A stretch of 64,000 nucleotides of DNA from Pollutiaquabacter aromativorans (GTDB lineage: Bacteria > Bacteroidota > Bacteroidia > AKYH767-A > 2013-40CM-41-45): positions 3,224,001 to 3,288,000 of the forward strand of contig CP185379.1 in NCBI GenBank assembly GCA_049177215.1. Direction: 5' to 3'. Shown piece by piece: positions 35,345 through 44,672 of this stretch. How positions within the stretch are numbered: the first letter of the stretch is position 1; every line of letters starts with the position of its first letter. A program made the position numbers and the translations under genes. The notes under the pieces were generated by a model. That model did not search any database, was not told the origin of the DNA, and saw only the letters and a program-made list of their open reading frames with translations.

Positions 35345-35848
35345 ATGAAGTCTGTTAACCTGGGTCGCATGATCCGCCTTGCCGGAGAGGTGTTTTCGGC
35401 TCGAACCGATCCTGATCAATTGGATGTGGACGAAGCCGTCATCGAGCGGTTGCAGTCCCTGCATCCTGCGACCTTGTCCGAGCATGTTGAAGGAGATGGA
35501 CCGGTCGTTTGGATCCTGCTGATCCCCACAACCCGGGAAACGATGGACTTGTTTTTTGATCACAAGATTGGAGAACGCGAATTACTGGACCGGACTCATC
35601 CTGGCGAACACGTTGACGCCTTATACCTGTGTTCGGCTCTGGTGTTACCGGAGTTCAGAGGAAAAGGCCTGGCGCAGCAGGTGTCGCTCGCCGCTATCCG
35701 GGCCATTCGACGGGACCATGCGATTCGGTGGTTGTATGTCTGGCCCTTCAGCGAGGGAGGAGACGTTCTGGCAAAGCGAATCGCTGAGGTGGTGGGGTTG
35801 AAGTTATATGTGCGTAAGAACCCTCGGGTTAGTACCGAATCGGCCTGA
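35345..35848 (+). CDS. GNAT-like acetyltransferase
   Basis: 167 residues from MKSVNLGRMIRLAGEV. The C-terminal half shows the acetyl-CoA-binding signature: a strand ALYLCSALVL followed by PEFRGKGLAQQVSLAAI (R-G-x-G-x-A loop and helix), then RWLYVWPFSEGG and a final Val/Leu-Tyr-Val strand. The N-terminal half is less typical. The substrate is unknown. An upstream ATG (35267) lies in the IS remnant junction and is unlikely. GC and codon use are host-like, so this is the first gene right of the island. Confidence 0.65.
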   Translation: MKSVNLGRMIRLAGEVFSARTDPDQLDVDEAVIERLQSLHPATLSEHVEGDGPVVWILLIPTTRETMDLFFDHKIGERELLDRTHPGEHVDALYLCSALVLPEFRGKGLAQQVSLAAIRAIRRDHAIRWLYVWPFSEGGDVLAKRIAEVVGLKLYVRKNPRVSTESA

Positions 35849-35869
35849 ATGGTTCATGAATGAAATAGG

Positions 35870-35895
35870 AAAGCGCCCGGTATTCCGGGCGCTTT
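35870..35895. terminator. Bidirectional rho-independent terminator
   Basis: AAAGCGCCCGG / CCGGGCGCTTT with a four-base loop lies between the convergent GNAT-like gene and the T9SS gene at 35922. Confidence 0.9.
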
Positions 35896-35921
35896 CTCAT
35901 TATTTGAATTATTTGTTGTTC

Positions 35922-38900
35922 TTATTCCACGACCACTTTCACATACTCGTCGTTCCCGCCATTGCGAATGTGGAGAAAGTACACACCCGGTTTGAGTTGG
36001 TGAAGGTCCAGGGTCTTGCTGTACGATTCACCGCCGGTTTCTTCGGAGAACTGAACGGTCTTGCCGAGGGCATCCGACAGGCGGATCGTCACGTTGCCGG
36101 CTGCAAGATTCTTTGAACGTATCTCAAGACGATCATGCGCAGGATTGGGGAACACCGTGACGCGGTCGTTCGTCATCGCAATGGCCGCACGGGTGACCTG
36201 ACACTGGATGAAGTCAACGTTGAGGGCGTCGAGGCTTTCACAGCCGTTGACGTCCGTTGCGAGGACAGAGTAGTTGCCGGCTGTACCGACATTGATCGCC
36301 TGCGACGTTTCGTTCGTGTTCCAGAGATAAGACTGGAATCCGGCTCCGGCGTCCAGCGTGACGTTCATGCCGAGGCATTCCACGACGTCGTTGCCGAGTT
36401 CAACAAGCTGGGCGCGGTTTTGGTATCCGATCGCGACCTGGACGTAGGCCGGACAACCGGTATAGTCGCTGACCATGACCGTATACGTTCCGGGCGCAAG
36501 GTTGTTGACCGTAGCGGTCGTGTCACCGATCGGCATCCAGAGGTAGGAATACGGAGCGATGCCGCCGGAACCGCCTACCGTTGCCGAACCGTTATCGCCG
36601 TTTGAGCAGGTTGCATCGGTCTGAGATACGGCAAAGGCGTTTACGCCTGTAGCATTGATGAAGGCGTTCAACACGGTGCTGCATCCGTTGGCGTCAGAAA
36701 CCGAGACTTCGTAGAAACCGGGGGTGAGTCCGCTGGCAACGCTACCCGTGCTGACGCTTGGGTTCCAGGCGTAAGTGAAGGGGGCGGTACCGCTAGTCAC
36801 GATCACTTCGAGCACACCGTCTGCAGCATTGCACGTGGCCGGCGTGCTGTTGAGCGTCGCGACAATCGGATCGCTTTCATTTACGGTTGCAGATGAGGTG
36901 GCGGAACACTGGTTGGCATCTGTCACCACAACTGTATAGACGCCCGGTAAGAGATTGGTGGCAGTAGCGGAAGTTTGAGCGGGAGAGGAGTTCCAGTAGA
37001 AATTATATCCCGGCGTTCCTCCCAGTGCAGATGCGGTTGCTTCACCCGGGCCGCTGGTACAGGTAACAGTCGAACCGGTGGCGCTCACCGTGAGCAGATC
37101 AGGTTCGGTCAGCGTGAAGCTGGCAGTCGCGCTGCAGCCATTAAGGTCCGTTACCGTGACACTGTAATTTCCAGCCGACAAGCCCGTCGCGGTTTCAGTC
37201 GTCTGTCCATCACTCCAGAGATAATCAAAGGGAGCCACACCGTTCGAAGTAGCGGTGATGCTGCCACTCGCATCCTGGAAACAACGGAGGTTGGTTACAG
37301 TTCCGGCGGCGGTTGCGATGTTTACGGTAACAACCTGGTCGGCAACCCCGGCAAGGATGCATGCGTCACCACCGATAATCCGGCGAAAGAAAGTCTTTTC
37401 AAAGAGCGGCCCGATCTGGCTTCCCAGAAGGTTTTGGGAAGTAGCTCCCGGAATGTCATTCCAGGTAACGCTGTCGGTGCTGATCTGCCATTGGTAGGTG
37501 GCTGCAGAGCCAAGTGAAGGATAGCTAGAGCCGGTTCCGTTACGGGAGATTTCTGGAAGTACATAGGCCGGTTCAGAGCCGCTCAGGTCGCCCGGCGTGT
37601 TACCTGCACAAATACCCTGCGTGCCGGTGATCGAATTACCCAGCAGATCCGGAGGGTTGGCCCAGACGACCAGCCCGGGTTCGTAGAGGCCCACGTTACT
37701 GTTCTTCGTGGTGTTCAGTGCGCCGGTGGTCAGCGGGATGTTGTTGCTACCCGAGGTTACGATCGTGTAGATACGGCAGTTGGAGAATTTGATGCCGCGT
37801 TCTCCTACCGGATCATAGTCGTCGTTGCTGCCGCCGTAGTAGGTGCTGAACACCAATGATGAAAGATCGGAGTTGATCTTGGTAAATGTCTTGTCGTTGC
37901 TTCCCAGGTTAGTAGTCTGCAAAGGCGTGTTCGGCAGGCCGCTGACCGGAAAGTCGCTGCTGCCGGAGTAACCGAAGATGTACACGTCGTTATTCTGGTC
38001 TGTGTTCAGACCCATCATGTTTCCCTCACTACCGGTGCCGCCGAGGTACGTCGATGCGACAAAATTCTGGTTCGTATCCATGCGGCAGACGAAGAAGTCG
38101 TTGCTGCCGTTCTGCGTATTGTCGAGTACTCCGAAAGAGGAGATATTCGAAGCGGCGAGGCCTGTTGTGATACCGCCGAAATATAACTGGTCTTTCAGCA
38201 GGCTGAACTCCATGCAGAGGATCGAGGTGCTGCGGTTGCTGGCCGATTGGAAGTAAGACGACCAGGCTACGTTACCGTTCCCGTCAAGTTTCTGGAGAAT
38301 ACCGCTTTGACTGCCAGCGAGTGTTGACTGGCGCGCGTTGCTGACCGGGAAGTTGGTAGAGTTGGTATAACCGCCGAGAAAAAGATCGCCGTTGGCGTTG
38401 TTCAGCAACATGATAGTGGCAACATCCGCAGAACTTCCACCATAGTTCTTCATCCACTGTACCGATGAAAGGTCCTGATTGAGTTTGAAGATCAGGATAT
38501 CCGCGTTGCCGGCATTGCTGTTCGAAGCACCTGAACCGCTGTACAGGGTGGCCAGATTCGTACTGCGCGTGTTGCCGCAAACCACCGGGTTGCCGGTTGC
38601 ATCAAGACGAATGTCGAAGGAACCTTCATCCTGGTTGCCACCGATCACGGCGCTTTTGATAGAAGCTCCATCTGGCGTGATCTTGGTGACGAATATGTTG
38701 TTGACGGTTTGACCGCGCTGGTCGACGCTGCTACCCGTAAACGCGCCACCGCCGATCAGCGGATAATTCGAGCTGGAGGTGTAACCGGTAATGTATAGAT
38801 TGCCATCCGGACCCTGTTCCATCGCATAAGGATTGTCATCGCCGCTGCCGCCAAGATACGTCTGCCATACACGCGTACCAGATTGGCCTACCGCGGAGGG

Positions 38901-39956
38901 TTCCAGATATTTTCCGACGATCATATCAAGATTACCATTGGCCGTTTCATCGAATGCCCCTACTGTGATCTCGTCAGTAGTGCCAACAACTCGGGCTACC
39001 ATGTAGATGGCTCCATCGGTAGGATCTACCCAGATGCAGTGGCCGTGGTTGTCGCTACTCGAGTTCGTATTCACCCAGGTCGCCCAACGGAGCGCGATCG
39101 GATCGATAATGACCGGATAAGCCGGATCGTATTTACCAAGCTGGAATCGGAGAATGTTGGTTTGAACCGTATAGGCTGCGCTGACGAATTCCCGCTGACC
39201 GTTGATCTGCTGATACGCAACCGGAGCGGGAACCGCGATATCACCGACAGATGTCGCGAGCACAAGTCGTCCGTCTATCACCTGTAGTTCCTTTAAGCCG
39301 TCGAACGATACCGCAATGCGGGAAGCATCAAACCCCGGTTTGCAGATGATGTCATATTCCATTGTGCCGTCTTCGGCAGGGTAGTAGCGGACATCCACGT
39401 TGCGGTAGACATTCCGGTACCACACTTCCTGAAAACTCTGAACGCCCACTGCAGACTTGTTTCCCATGAAGAAATTCATCGGGTCACCGTGTGCGTCTCG
39501 TCCTTCCACTTTCATCGAAGCCGAACTGTTGAGGAATCGCATCATCCAGCCGTGTCCGCGCAGATTGACGTTCAGCGCACGTGCCGGAAGCCCGTCATGG
39601 ATCTCTTGTTCAATGCGTTCACCATCTTCACGTCGAGCTTCAACAGAAGCGGGATCGTAGGCTTTGATCAGCATCCCCTGCGGGGTAGCGATCGCCTGGC
39701 CGAGCGGGAAATCCGCCTTGAAAAGGACGCCCTGCCGGTACTGCCCCTGGTTGCGGGTGAAATAGATTTTCTCGTCGAAGCGGTTCAGCATATTGTTGAC
39801 CGCAGCGTCCGATGCTGTAAAATCATGCAGCGCGCCGGCTTGCGATGATTTTCCGCTAAAAAGGATCAGTCCCAACAGGAGGAAGGCCAGTTGTTGCATC
39901 CTTCCGGACATGGTTGTCCGAGATCGATCTTTTCGATCGTTTTGAAGTGTTTTCAT
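35922..39956 (-). CDS. Secreted T9SS protein: DUF7948-like, SBBP propeller, SprB repeats
   Basis: 1344 residues from MKTLQNDRKDRSR; the signal peptide core (MQQLAFLLLGLILFSG) is somewhat internal, so a start at MSGRMQQL (residue 16) or the ATG at 40010 is possible. The N-terminal ~280 residues match the domain that often precedes bacterial SBBP propellers (EKIYFTRNQGQY at the beginning). SBBP beta-propeller blades follow to about residue 760 (YLGGSGDDNPYAMEQGPDGN, VFSTYYGGSNDDYDP). Then come five SprB-type repeats (GLSAGNYSVTVTDLNGCSAT and kin) and a type A T9SS sorting domain (FPNPAHDRLEI ... LKPGVYFLHI). Probably a surface adhesin or structural protein; no ligand can be named. Confidence 0.82.
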   Translation of the reverse strand: MKTLQNDRKDRSRTTMSGRMQQLAFLLLGLILFSGKSSQAGALHDFTASDAAVNNMLNRFDEKIYFTRNQGQYRQGVLFKADFPLGQAIATPQGMLIKAYDPASVEARREDGERIEQEIHDGLPARALNVNLRGHGWMMRFLNSSASMKVEGRDAHGDPMNFFMGNKSAVGVQSFQEVWYRNVYRNVDVRYYPAEDGTMEYDIICKPGFDASRIAVSFDGLKELQVIDGRLVLATSVGDIAVPAPVAYQQINGQREFVSAAYTVQTNILRFQLGKYDPAYPVIIDPIALRWATWVNTNSSSDNHGHCIWVDPTDGAIYMVARVVGTTDEITVGAFDETANGNLDMIVGKYLEPSAVGQSGTRVWQTYLGGSGDDNPYAMEQGPDGNLYITGYTSSSNYPLIGGGAFTGSSVDQRGQTVNNIFVTKITPDGASIKSAVIGGNQDEGSFDIRLDATGNPVVCGNTRSTNLATLYSGSGASNSNAGNADILIFKLNQDLSSVQWMKNYGGSSADVATIMLLNNANGDLFLGGYTNSTNFPVSNARQSTLAGSQSGILQKLDGNGNVAWSSYFQSASNRSTSILCMEFSLLKDQLYFGGITTGLAASNISSFGVLDNTQNGSNDFFVCRMDTNQNFVASTYLGGTGSEGNMMGLNTDQNNDVYIFGYSGSSDFPVSGLPNTPLQTTNLGSNDKTFTKINSDLSSLVFSTYYGGSNDDYDPVGERGIKFSNCRIYTIVTSGSNNIPLTTGALNTTKNSNVGLYEPGLVVWANPPDLLGNSITGTQGICAGNTPGDLSGSEPAYVLPEISRNGTGSSYPSLGSAATYQWQISTDSVTWNDIPGATSQNLLGSQIGPLFEKTFFRRIIGGDACILAGVADQVVTVNIATAAGTVTNLRCFQDASGSITATSNGVAPFDYLWSDGQTTETATGLSAGNYSVTVTDLNGCSATASFTLTEPDLLTVSATGSTVTCTSGPGEATASALGGTPGYNFYWNSSPAQTSATATNLLPGVYTVVVTDANQCSATSSATVNESDPIVATLNSTPATCNAADGVLEVIVTSGTAPFTYAWNPSVSTGSVASGLTPGFYEVSVSDANGCSTVLNAFINATGVNAFAVSQTDATCSNGDNGSATVGGSGGIAPYSYLWMPIGDTTATVNNLAPGTYTVMVSDYTGCPAYVQVAIGYQNRAQLVELGNDVVECLGMNVTLDAGAGFQSYLWNTNETSQAINVGTAGNYSVLATDVNGCESLDALNVDFIQCQVTRAAIAMTNDRVTVFPNPAHDRLEIRSKNLAAGNVTIRLSDALGKTVQFSEETGGESYSKTLDLHQLKPGVYFLHIRNGGNDEYVKVVVE

Positions 39957-40451
39957 TGCAGAAGTGTAGTTGTGTGAATGCATCGAATGAAGCTGATTTA
40001 ACGTGGGCAAAGTAGCTTCCCGATGGGCCGAAGCTCAATTATATTCGGCGATCATGCATTCCGGATGTGTCAATGCAGCAATCTGTATTGTGAAAAGGCG
40101 GACTAATGAATTTGTATGATGATGGGGATTTTATTGAAATGGACCCAATTCACCGCCTATAATATGTCGAAGAACTGCCCGGAATAATCTTCAATCTGCA
40201 ATTAATCCTTACACCAGCCTTTTTCGCTGACACTTCACCCGGATAATGGGAGTTGATTTATTGCAATGCTACCAAGGCTGAATACCTGAGGCTTTTCTAA
40301 CTACGAGGAATCAGCGACCGTTTATGCATTGCTTCCGAGTAGTAATCGGCTGATGCACATGGATGCCAGGGTTGATTCACACCACGTTGAATTTGCGAAA
40401 ACGTTAACCGTATACGATTAAGAGAATTTAGTTTCGACCGATATAAAAAGA
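39957..40451. other. Intergenic region without recognised gene
   Basis: No RNA gene, repeat or long frame was recognised. A GCAAAGTAG on the plus strand at 40003-40011 is the inverse of a near-consensus -7 element (TACTTTGC), probably the promoter of the T9SS gene starting at 39956. Confidence 0.5.
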
Positions 40452-40478
40452 AGAGCGGTCGTTATTCACGACCGCCCC
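40452..40478 (-). terminator. Rho-independent terminator of the propeller gene
   Basis: On the minus strand, GGCGGTCGT / ACGACCGCT with a five-base loop is followed by TTCTTTTT, about 20 bases after the stop at 40498. Confidence 0.8.
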
Positions 40479-40497
40479 TCATACATTTTCCTACAGA

Positions 40498-42549
40498 TCA
40501 ATTCAAGACCAGCACAGAAATAGCAACAAGCCGGTCGCTAAGGATACTCACGATGTAGCTCCCTTTTGGCAGATCCTCGACGTCGAACGAACACTGCTGT
40601 TCGCCTTGTGTGACGACACGCCGGAATTCGCGGCCGGTGAGATCGTATAGCGTGATGGTGGAAGATCCCTCAGCGGGCAAGCCTTTGATGGTAAACCGGC
40701 CGCTGGAAGGATTGGGAAACAGCCGAACTGACGATTTGGAATCGTTCATGGAACCGAGCCCCGTAAAATCGCTGACCGGCCGCATCCAGGTCGAAGCGCC
40801 TGCAGTGGCGGCAATCAGGTTGACGCCGTCGCTGACCACATCATAAAGGTTGGTGTTGACGAGCCCGTTGTTGAATTCCTCCCAGGTTAGACCGCCGTCG
40901 CCGGAGATGAAGATACCGGCGAAATCGGAGCAGGAATACAGGTAGGTGCCATCCGAATAGAGTCGTCGGATATACAAAGAACCCAATCCGTTGTTAATCT
41001 GTGACCAGTTGGCGCCGCCGTCATCCGACATGAAGACGCCATCGCCGTTGGTTCCGGCGTAGAGGTTGCCGTTCAGGGACACCAGGCTGAATACCGAAAG
41101 GTTGGTCAGACCATTGTTAACGACATTCCAGTTTGCTCCGTCATCCGTAGTACGAAAGACACCGGCAGAATACGTGGCTGCGAAAACCTCTGTTCCCGTA
41201 TTGGCCAGCGAGGAGATGACCTGGGTGGTGAGGCCATTGTTCACTTCTGACCAATTCGCGCCGTCGTCGTCCGAGAAATAGACTCCTCCGCCGATGGATC
41301 CGGCAAAGAGTTTGTTTCCATACGAAGTGAAACATCCGATATTGGGATTGGTGATGCCGTTGCCGGATGGCGACCAGCTCGCGCCATCGTCCGTAGAAAC
41401 ATAGACGGATGAATAGTTGGTTCCGCAAAAGATCTTGCTGCCGTACACATAGAGATCCTGTTGGTTCACTTCCGTGAAACCGGTATTGCTGCTCGACCAG
41501 TTAGCTCCGCCATCGCTGGAACGGACCAATCCGCCGTCTTCGAGAATGCAGATCAATGAGGTTCCGGTTTGGACAATTCGTGTAACCTGCGCCGCCAGCA
41601 TACCGTCTGACATATCGGTCCAACTGGTTCCACTGTTGGTGGACTTGAAGATGCCTGCACCGGAACCGGCCCAGAGATTTCCATTCTCTGAATACACGGA
41701 ATATCCCTGCGGATTGAGGATGCCGGTGTTAATCTCCGTCCAGTTGTCGCCGTTGTCGGAAGTTTTCCAGAAACCATAGCCGTAGGTGCCGACGTAAAGT
41801 TCCGAGCCGTAGTATTCCATGGCGGGGAAATAATAAACTGTCGGCATGCCGGTGTTGGCGGGTTCCCAGTTCGCGCCCTGATCGGAGGAGCGATAAACTC
41901 CGTCGGATGAAATGGCCGCGAAGATGTATCCTCCGCCCGCGGAAATTGCCTGCGCGATCGTGCCGGTGATGCCGTTGTTTACTGCAATCCAGTTCGCGCC
42001 GCCATCTGTTGACTTAAACACTCCCTCTCCGTCGGTGGCAACATACAGATCGTTGCCGTCATGCTCAATGTCATAGAGCGTAAGTGTAGTGAGTCCGTTG
42101 TTGGAGGGATTCCAGTTCATACCGCCGTCCGTTGAAACGAAAACGCCGCTATAACCGCTAGCGGCATAGTAAATGCCGTTTAGTAAGAGGATTTCGGAAA
42201 CGGCATCGTTGATCCCGTTGTTGGAAAGGGTCCAGTTTACGCCTTGATCCGTAGAATAAGCAACTCCATTATTGGTTGCAGCGAAAATGGTATCGTTGCT
42301 GATGAGGAGGTCATAGTAATCATAATAAAGCAGATCGAAATTGACTCGGGACCAGGTTCCGGCGACATCGGTATAGCGGAAGAATCCGCCGCCGCGGGTA
42401 CCGGCATATCGGTAATCGTTGTCCGAGGCGATGGACGAGACATATCCCGAGAAGGGGCCATTCAACGGTTGCCATTGGGCCAGCGAAGATTCCGTTGCCA
42501 ACAGCAATAGGAAGACCTGGATGAGCCGAAGCGCGTAGCGATTTTTCAT
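40498..42549 (-). CDS. Secreted multi-blade beta-propeller protein with T9SS sorting domain
   Basis: 683 residues from MKNRYALRLIQVFLLLLAT, with the signal peptide ending at SSLAQ. About thirteen repeats of ~43 residues follow, each with a variant of S-x-D-G-G-x-N-W-x-x-x-N-N-G-[LI], the Asp-box pattern of sortilin/photosystem-assembly-like (YCF48) propellers. A type A T9SS domain ends the protein (SVRLFPNPSSGRFTI, then LYDLTGREF, then LPKGSYIV). The repeats suggest two propellers or one large one; extracellular binding is likely, an enzyme unlikely. The ATG at 42669 is rejected since it adds 40 residues before the signal peptide and covers the terminator of the next gene. Confidence 0.82.
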   Translation of the reverse strand: MKNRYALRLIQVFLLLLATESSLAQWQPLNGPFSGYVSSIASDNDYRYAGTRGGGFFRYTDVAGTWSRVNFDLLYYDYYDLLISNDTIFAATNNGVAYSTDQGVNWTLSNNGINDAVSEILLLNGIYYAASGYSGVFVSTDGGMNWNPSNNGLTTLTLYDIEHDGNDLYVATDGEGVFKSTDGGANWIAVNNGITGTIAQAISAGGGYIFAAISSDGVYRSSDQGANWEPANTGMPTVYYFPAMEYYGSELYVGTYGYGFWKTSDNGDNWTEINTGILNPQGYSVYSENGNLWAGSGAGIFKSTNSGTSWTDMSDGMLAAQVTRIVQTGTSLICILEDGGLVRSSDGGANWSSSNTGFTEVNQQDLYVYGSKIFCGTNYSSVYVSTDDGASWSPSGNGITNPNIGCFTSYGNKLFAGSIGGGVYFSDDDGANWSEVNNGLTTQVISSLANTGTEVFAATYSAGVFRTTDDGANWNVVNNGLTNLSVFSLVSLNGNLYAGTNGDGVFMSDDGGANWSQINNGLGSLYIRRLYSDGTYLYSCSDFAGIFISGDGGLTWEEFNNGLVNTNLYDVVSDGVNLIAATAGASTWMRPVSDFTGLGSMNDSKSSVRLFPNPSSGRFTIKGLPAEGSSTITLYDLTGREFRRVVTQGEQQCSFDVEDLPKGSYIVSILSDRLVAISVLVLN

Positions 42550-42629
42550 TGGATCGAAGTGTAGTGGATGAAGTGACAAGATCGATAGAAGGGATTGTTT
42601 GTGCAAACGAGTGATTAATTCAGCAAAAA

Positions 42630-42656
42630 CCCCCTCCGGATTCACCGGAAGGGGGC
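42630..42656 (-). terminator. Rho-independent terminator of the lipoprotein gene
   Basis: On the minus strand, CCCCCTTCCGG / CCGGAGGGGG is followed by TTTTTGC, 28 bases after the stop at 42684. Confidence 0.85.
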
Positions 42657-42683
42657 AGGTGTGTGTCATTTCAGAAAAGCTCG

Positions 42684-43319
42684 TCAGTCATGGAGAGTTG
42701 CAAATGTGTTGCCGAGGAGGAGCTTGTCGAGTCCGATAGCGCCCAAAACTTCTGCTTCGATGTTTTGGAAGTCACGACCGGAAGTAGCGAGTGCTTGCTT
42801 GCCGGATTGGTTGCCGGCTTTACTGAAGAAGTAGCAAACTGCAACTTCCTGGTCCTTTTCGCTTCCGATAGCGGTCGAGATGGCATGGTCCTTTGCTATC
42901 TGTTCCAGTTGCTGGAGCTGGCTGCCGCTGAGCCTCAATTCAGCCTGGGGAACTGCGGTGTCGTGAAGGCCGAGGAAGCGAACGATGCCTTTCTTGGAAA
43001 CCATCAGTTTGTATGCGGCTTTTCCGGCAAGCGCCGACTTATCGATCTGGATCATGACAACATCGTCGGCATCCAGTTCTCCGTGTAAGGCAGGAGTGAA
43101 ATCGAGCGCTCCCTGGTCATGGATCGATTTGGTGTCGCGTGCATCAAAAGGAAGGTCATTGCGGCGGCGGTCTTCGGCGGTTCCTGCATCAGCACGAAGG
43201 TCGCGGATGCCGGCGCTTTGGCTGGGTTCGAAACCATCCTCTTTGGTACAACTGGTAAGGCCGGTGGTAGCAAGTGCAAGCAGTGCGGCGGCGAGGCGGA
43301 GGTGGGACAAGGTTTTCAT
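42684..43319 (-). CDS. Lipoprotein of unknown function
   Basis: 211 residues. Signal peptide II with lipobox LTSC (Cys at 24), followed by a disordered acidic/basic stretch (residues 25-75). A compact alpha/beta domain follows (VVMIQIDKSALAGKAAYKLM, KKGIVRFLGLHD, then LSGSQLQQLEQIAKDHA). No family recognised. It has its own terminator and appears monocistronic; the 300 bases upstream hold no other gene and no strong promoter that I can see. Confidence 0.65.
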   Translation of the reverse strand: MKTLSHLRLAAALLALATTGLTSCTKEDGFEPSQSAGIRDLRADAGTAEDRRRNDLPFDARDTKSIHDQGALDFTPALHGELDADDVVMIQIDKSALAGKAAYKLMVSKKGIVRFLGLHDTAVPQAELRLSGSQLQQLEQIAKDHAISTAIGSEKDQEVAVCYFFSKAGNQSGKQALATSGRDFQNIEAEVLGAIGLDKLLLGNTFATLHD

Positions 43320-43619
43320 GGCGTGGAGTATGGAGGGTTTGTGTTTTCTTGTTGTGGTTGCTCGTGTCGAGCGGTTTGTTGTTGTAATCTGTTGTAATGA
43401 TACTGCCTTAGGAAGCGGGGTGTGGATCCCGCCTGAACAAGTGGCGGGTTGACCGGATAATTGGCGGGAAATGACTTGGAAGAGGACGAAACAGGATTCG
43501 GAACCTTTGATAAAATCATCCCGGGTAAGGCGTACGCGGGATCGGCCATCATATCCCGTTCCCTTAACCTATTCCAAGGTTCCGGTGTGGAGCCCCGGAT
43601 GCTGCAGGATTGTTGAAAT
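43320..43619. other. Intergenic region without recognised gene
   Basis: 300 bases between two minus-strand genes. It contains TTGTTGTAATCTGTTGTAATGAT, a short direct repeat (TGTTGTAAT twice, 43379-43400), and nothing else that I can support. Confidence 0.4.
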
Positions 43620-44198
43620 TCAGGGATTGACGTTCCCCCGCAGCACCCAGTACAAACCTTTTACATTGGTGCGCCATGTCTTTAGATAGCACGTGATGAT
43701 GATCTCTTCAGCCAATTCAAAGAAAGTGAAGGTGACAGCGGTATAAAACAACGGGTAGACCGGGGTGGGCAACAAAAAGAGTAAAATGAAAAAACACCCT
43801 TGAAGTATGGCGGAGAGCTTAGCAAGATAGGTGTGAAAACTGGTCGTCTTGCCAAAGCGGATCAATGCGATGGCGGTTTGTACGAGAAACATACCGCCCA
43901 GGAAGATAAAGTAGAAGAGATGGTCGTGAAAGAATACCCCTTTGAACACGTACATCCCGATGAATCCTGCCAATACGGTAAGGTCATCACCCACCGAATC
44001 GAGCCGGCTGCCCCAAACGCTTTCAACATGAAAGCGGCGAGCAAGGTAGCCATCGATGAGGTCGGTGAAGAAGCTGATCCCGAGCAGCCATTTGAACCAA
44101 TCCTCCTCACCGGTGAAGATCAGCCACACCAGCACCGGAGCCGCCAGTACCCGGTAGCTGGTGATGCCGTTGATAAGGTAATAGGAGGCTCGAGCCAT
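43620..44198 (-). CDS. CDP-alcohol phosphatidyltransferase family enzyme
   Basis: 192 residues, polytopic. The family motif D-x2-D-G-x2-A-R-x8-G-x3-D-x3-D is complete: DLIDGYLARR near residue 46, then G-S-R-L-D-S-V-G-D-D. About six membrane helices are visible. Members swap CMP of CDP-diacylglycerol for an alcohol such as glycerol-3-phosphate or inositol; the exact product cannot be read from the sequence. The length is typical for PgsA-like enzymes. The gene stands alone; a near-consensus TAACTTTA element lies about 25 bases upstream on the minus strand. Confidence 0.88.
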   Translation of the reverse strand: MARASYYLINGITSYRVLAAPVLVWLIFTGEEDWFKWLLGISFFTDLIDGYLARRFHVESVWGSRLDSVGDDLTVLAGFIGMYVFKGVFFHDHLFYFIFLGGMFLVQTAIALIRFGKTTSFHTYLAKLSAILQGCFFILLFLLPTPVYPLFYTAVTFTFFELAEEIIITCYLKTWRTNVKGLYWVLRGNVNP

Positions 44199-44672
44199 CC
44201 GGATAATGCTAAAAAGTAAAGTTATTGATTCGTCCGGATTGAGAAGAATGGTTTTCCGTTCTGCTCCAGGGCGGGTGGAGATCGTTCAGCTTTCGATTTC
44301 CGGCGATCAGACCCGTTTCCTGGCATCCGAAACACTCTTCGCGGGTACTGGTTGAAAAACTGTAAGACTTAAGCCGATTTATTTCTGACCGGAGCCGTCC
44401 CGCTTCGGGCCAACGGGTATCGGGATGCCTGGGTTTTTGTAAGAAAATCTCTCTACAGACGCTCTACAGGAGGCATGGATGATCCGCAACCCGGCTGTGT
44501 TTTTCATTTCAACGCGTTTCTCCTCCTGCAATATCGGGTATGGACTGAAAGTAAGCCGAGGGAAATGCGCTAACGAATCATGGTGCGTTTCGTCTTTATT
44601 GTAACTATCCGAAGTGGGTTCGGTGGCTTGAACGCCAGTTTCCTGCCGACGGTCGGCTAAATTTTTATTTGA
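44199..44672. other. Intergenic region without recognised gene
   Basis: 474 bases between divergent genes, presumably with the promoters of both. I see no RNA gene or repeat family. TTTTTATTTG just before the adhesin start at 44673 resembles a -7 element but lacks the correct spacing. Confidence 0.4.

Noticed and set aside
43620..44198. Naming the CDP-alcohol phosphatidyltransferase pgsA
   Set aside because: The motif is complete, but product specificity cannot be read from the sequence.
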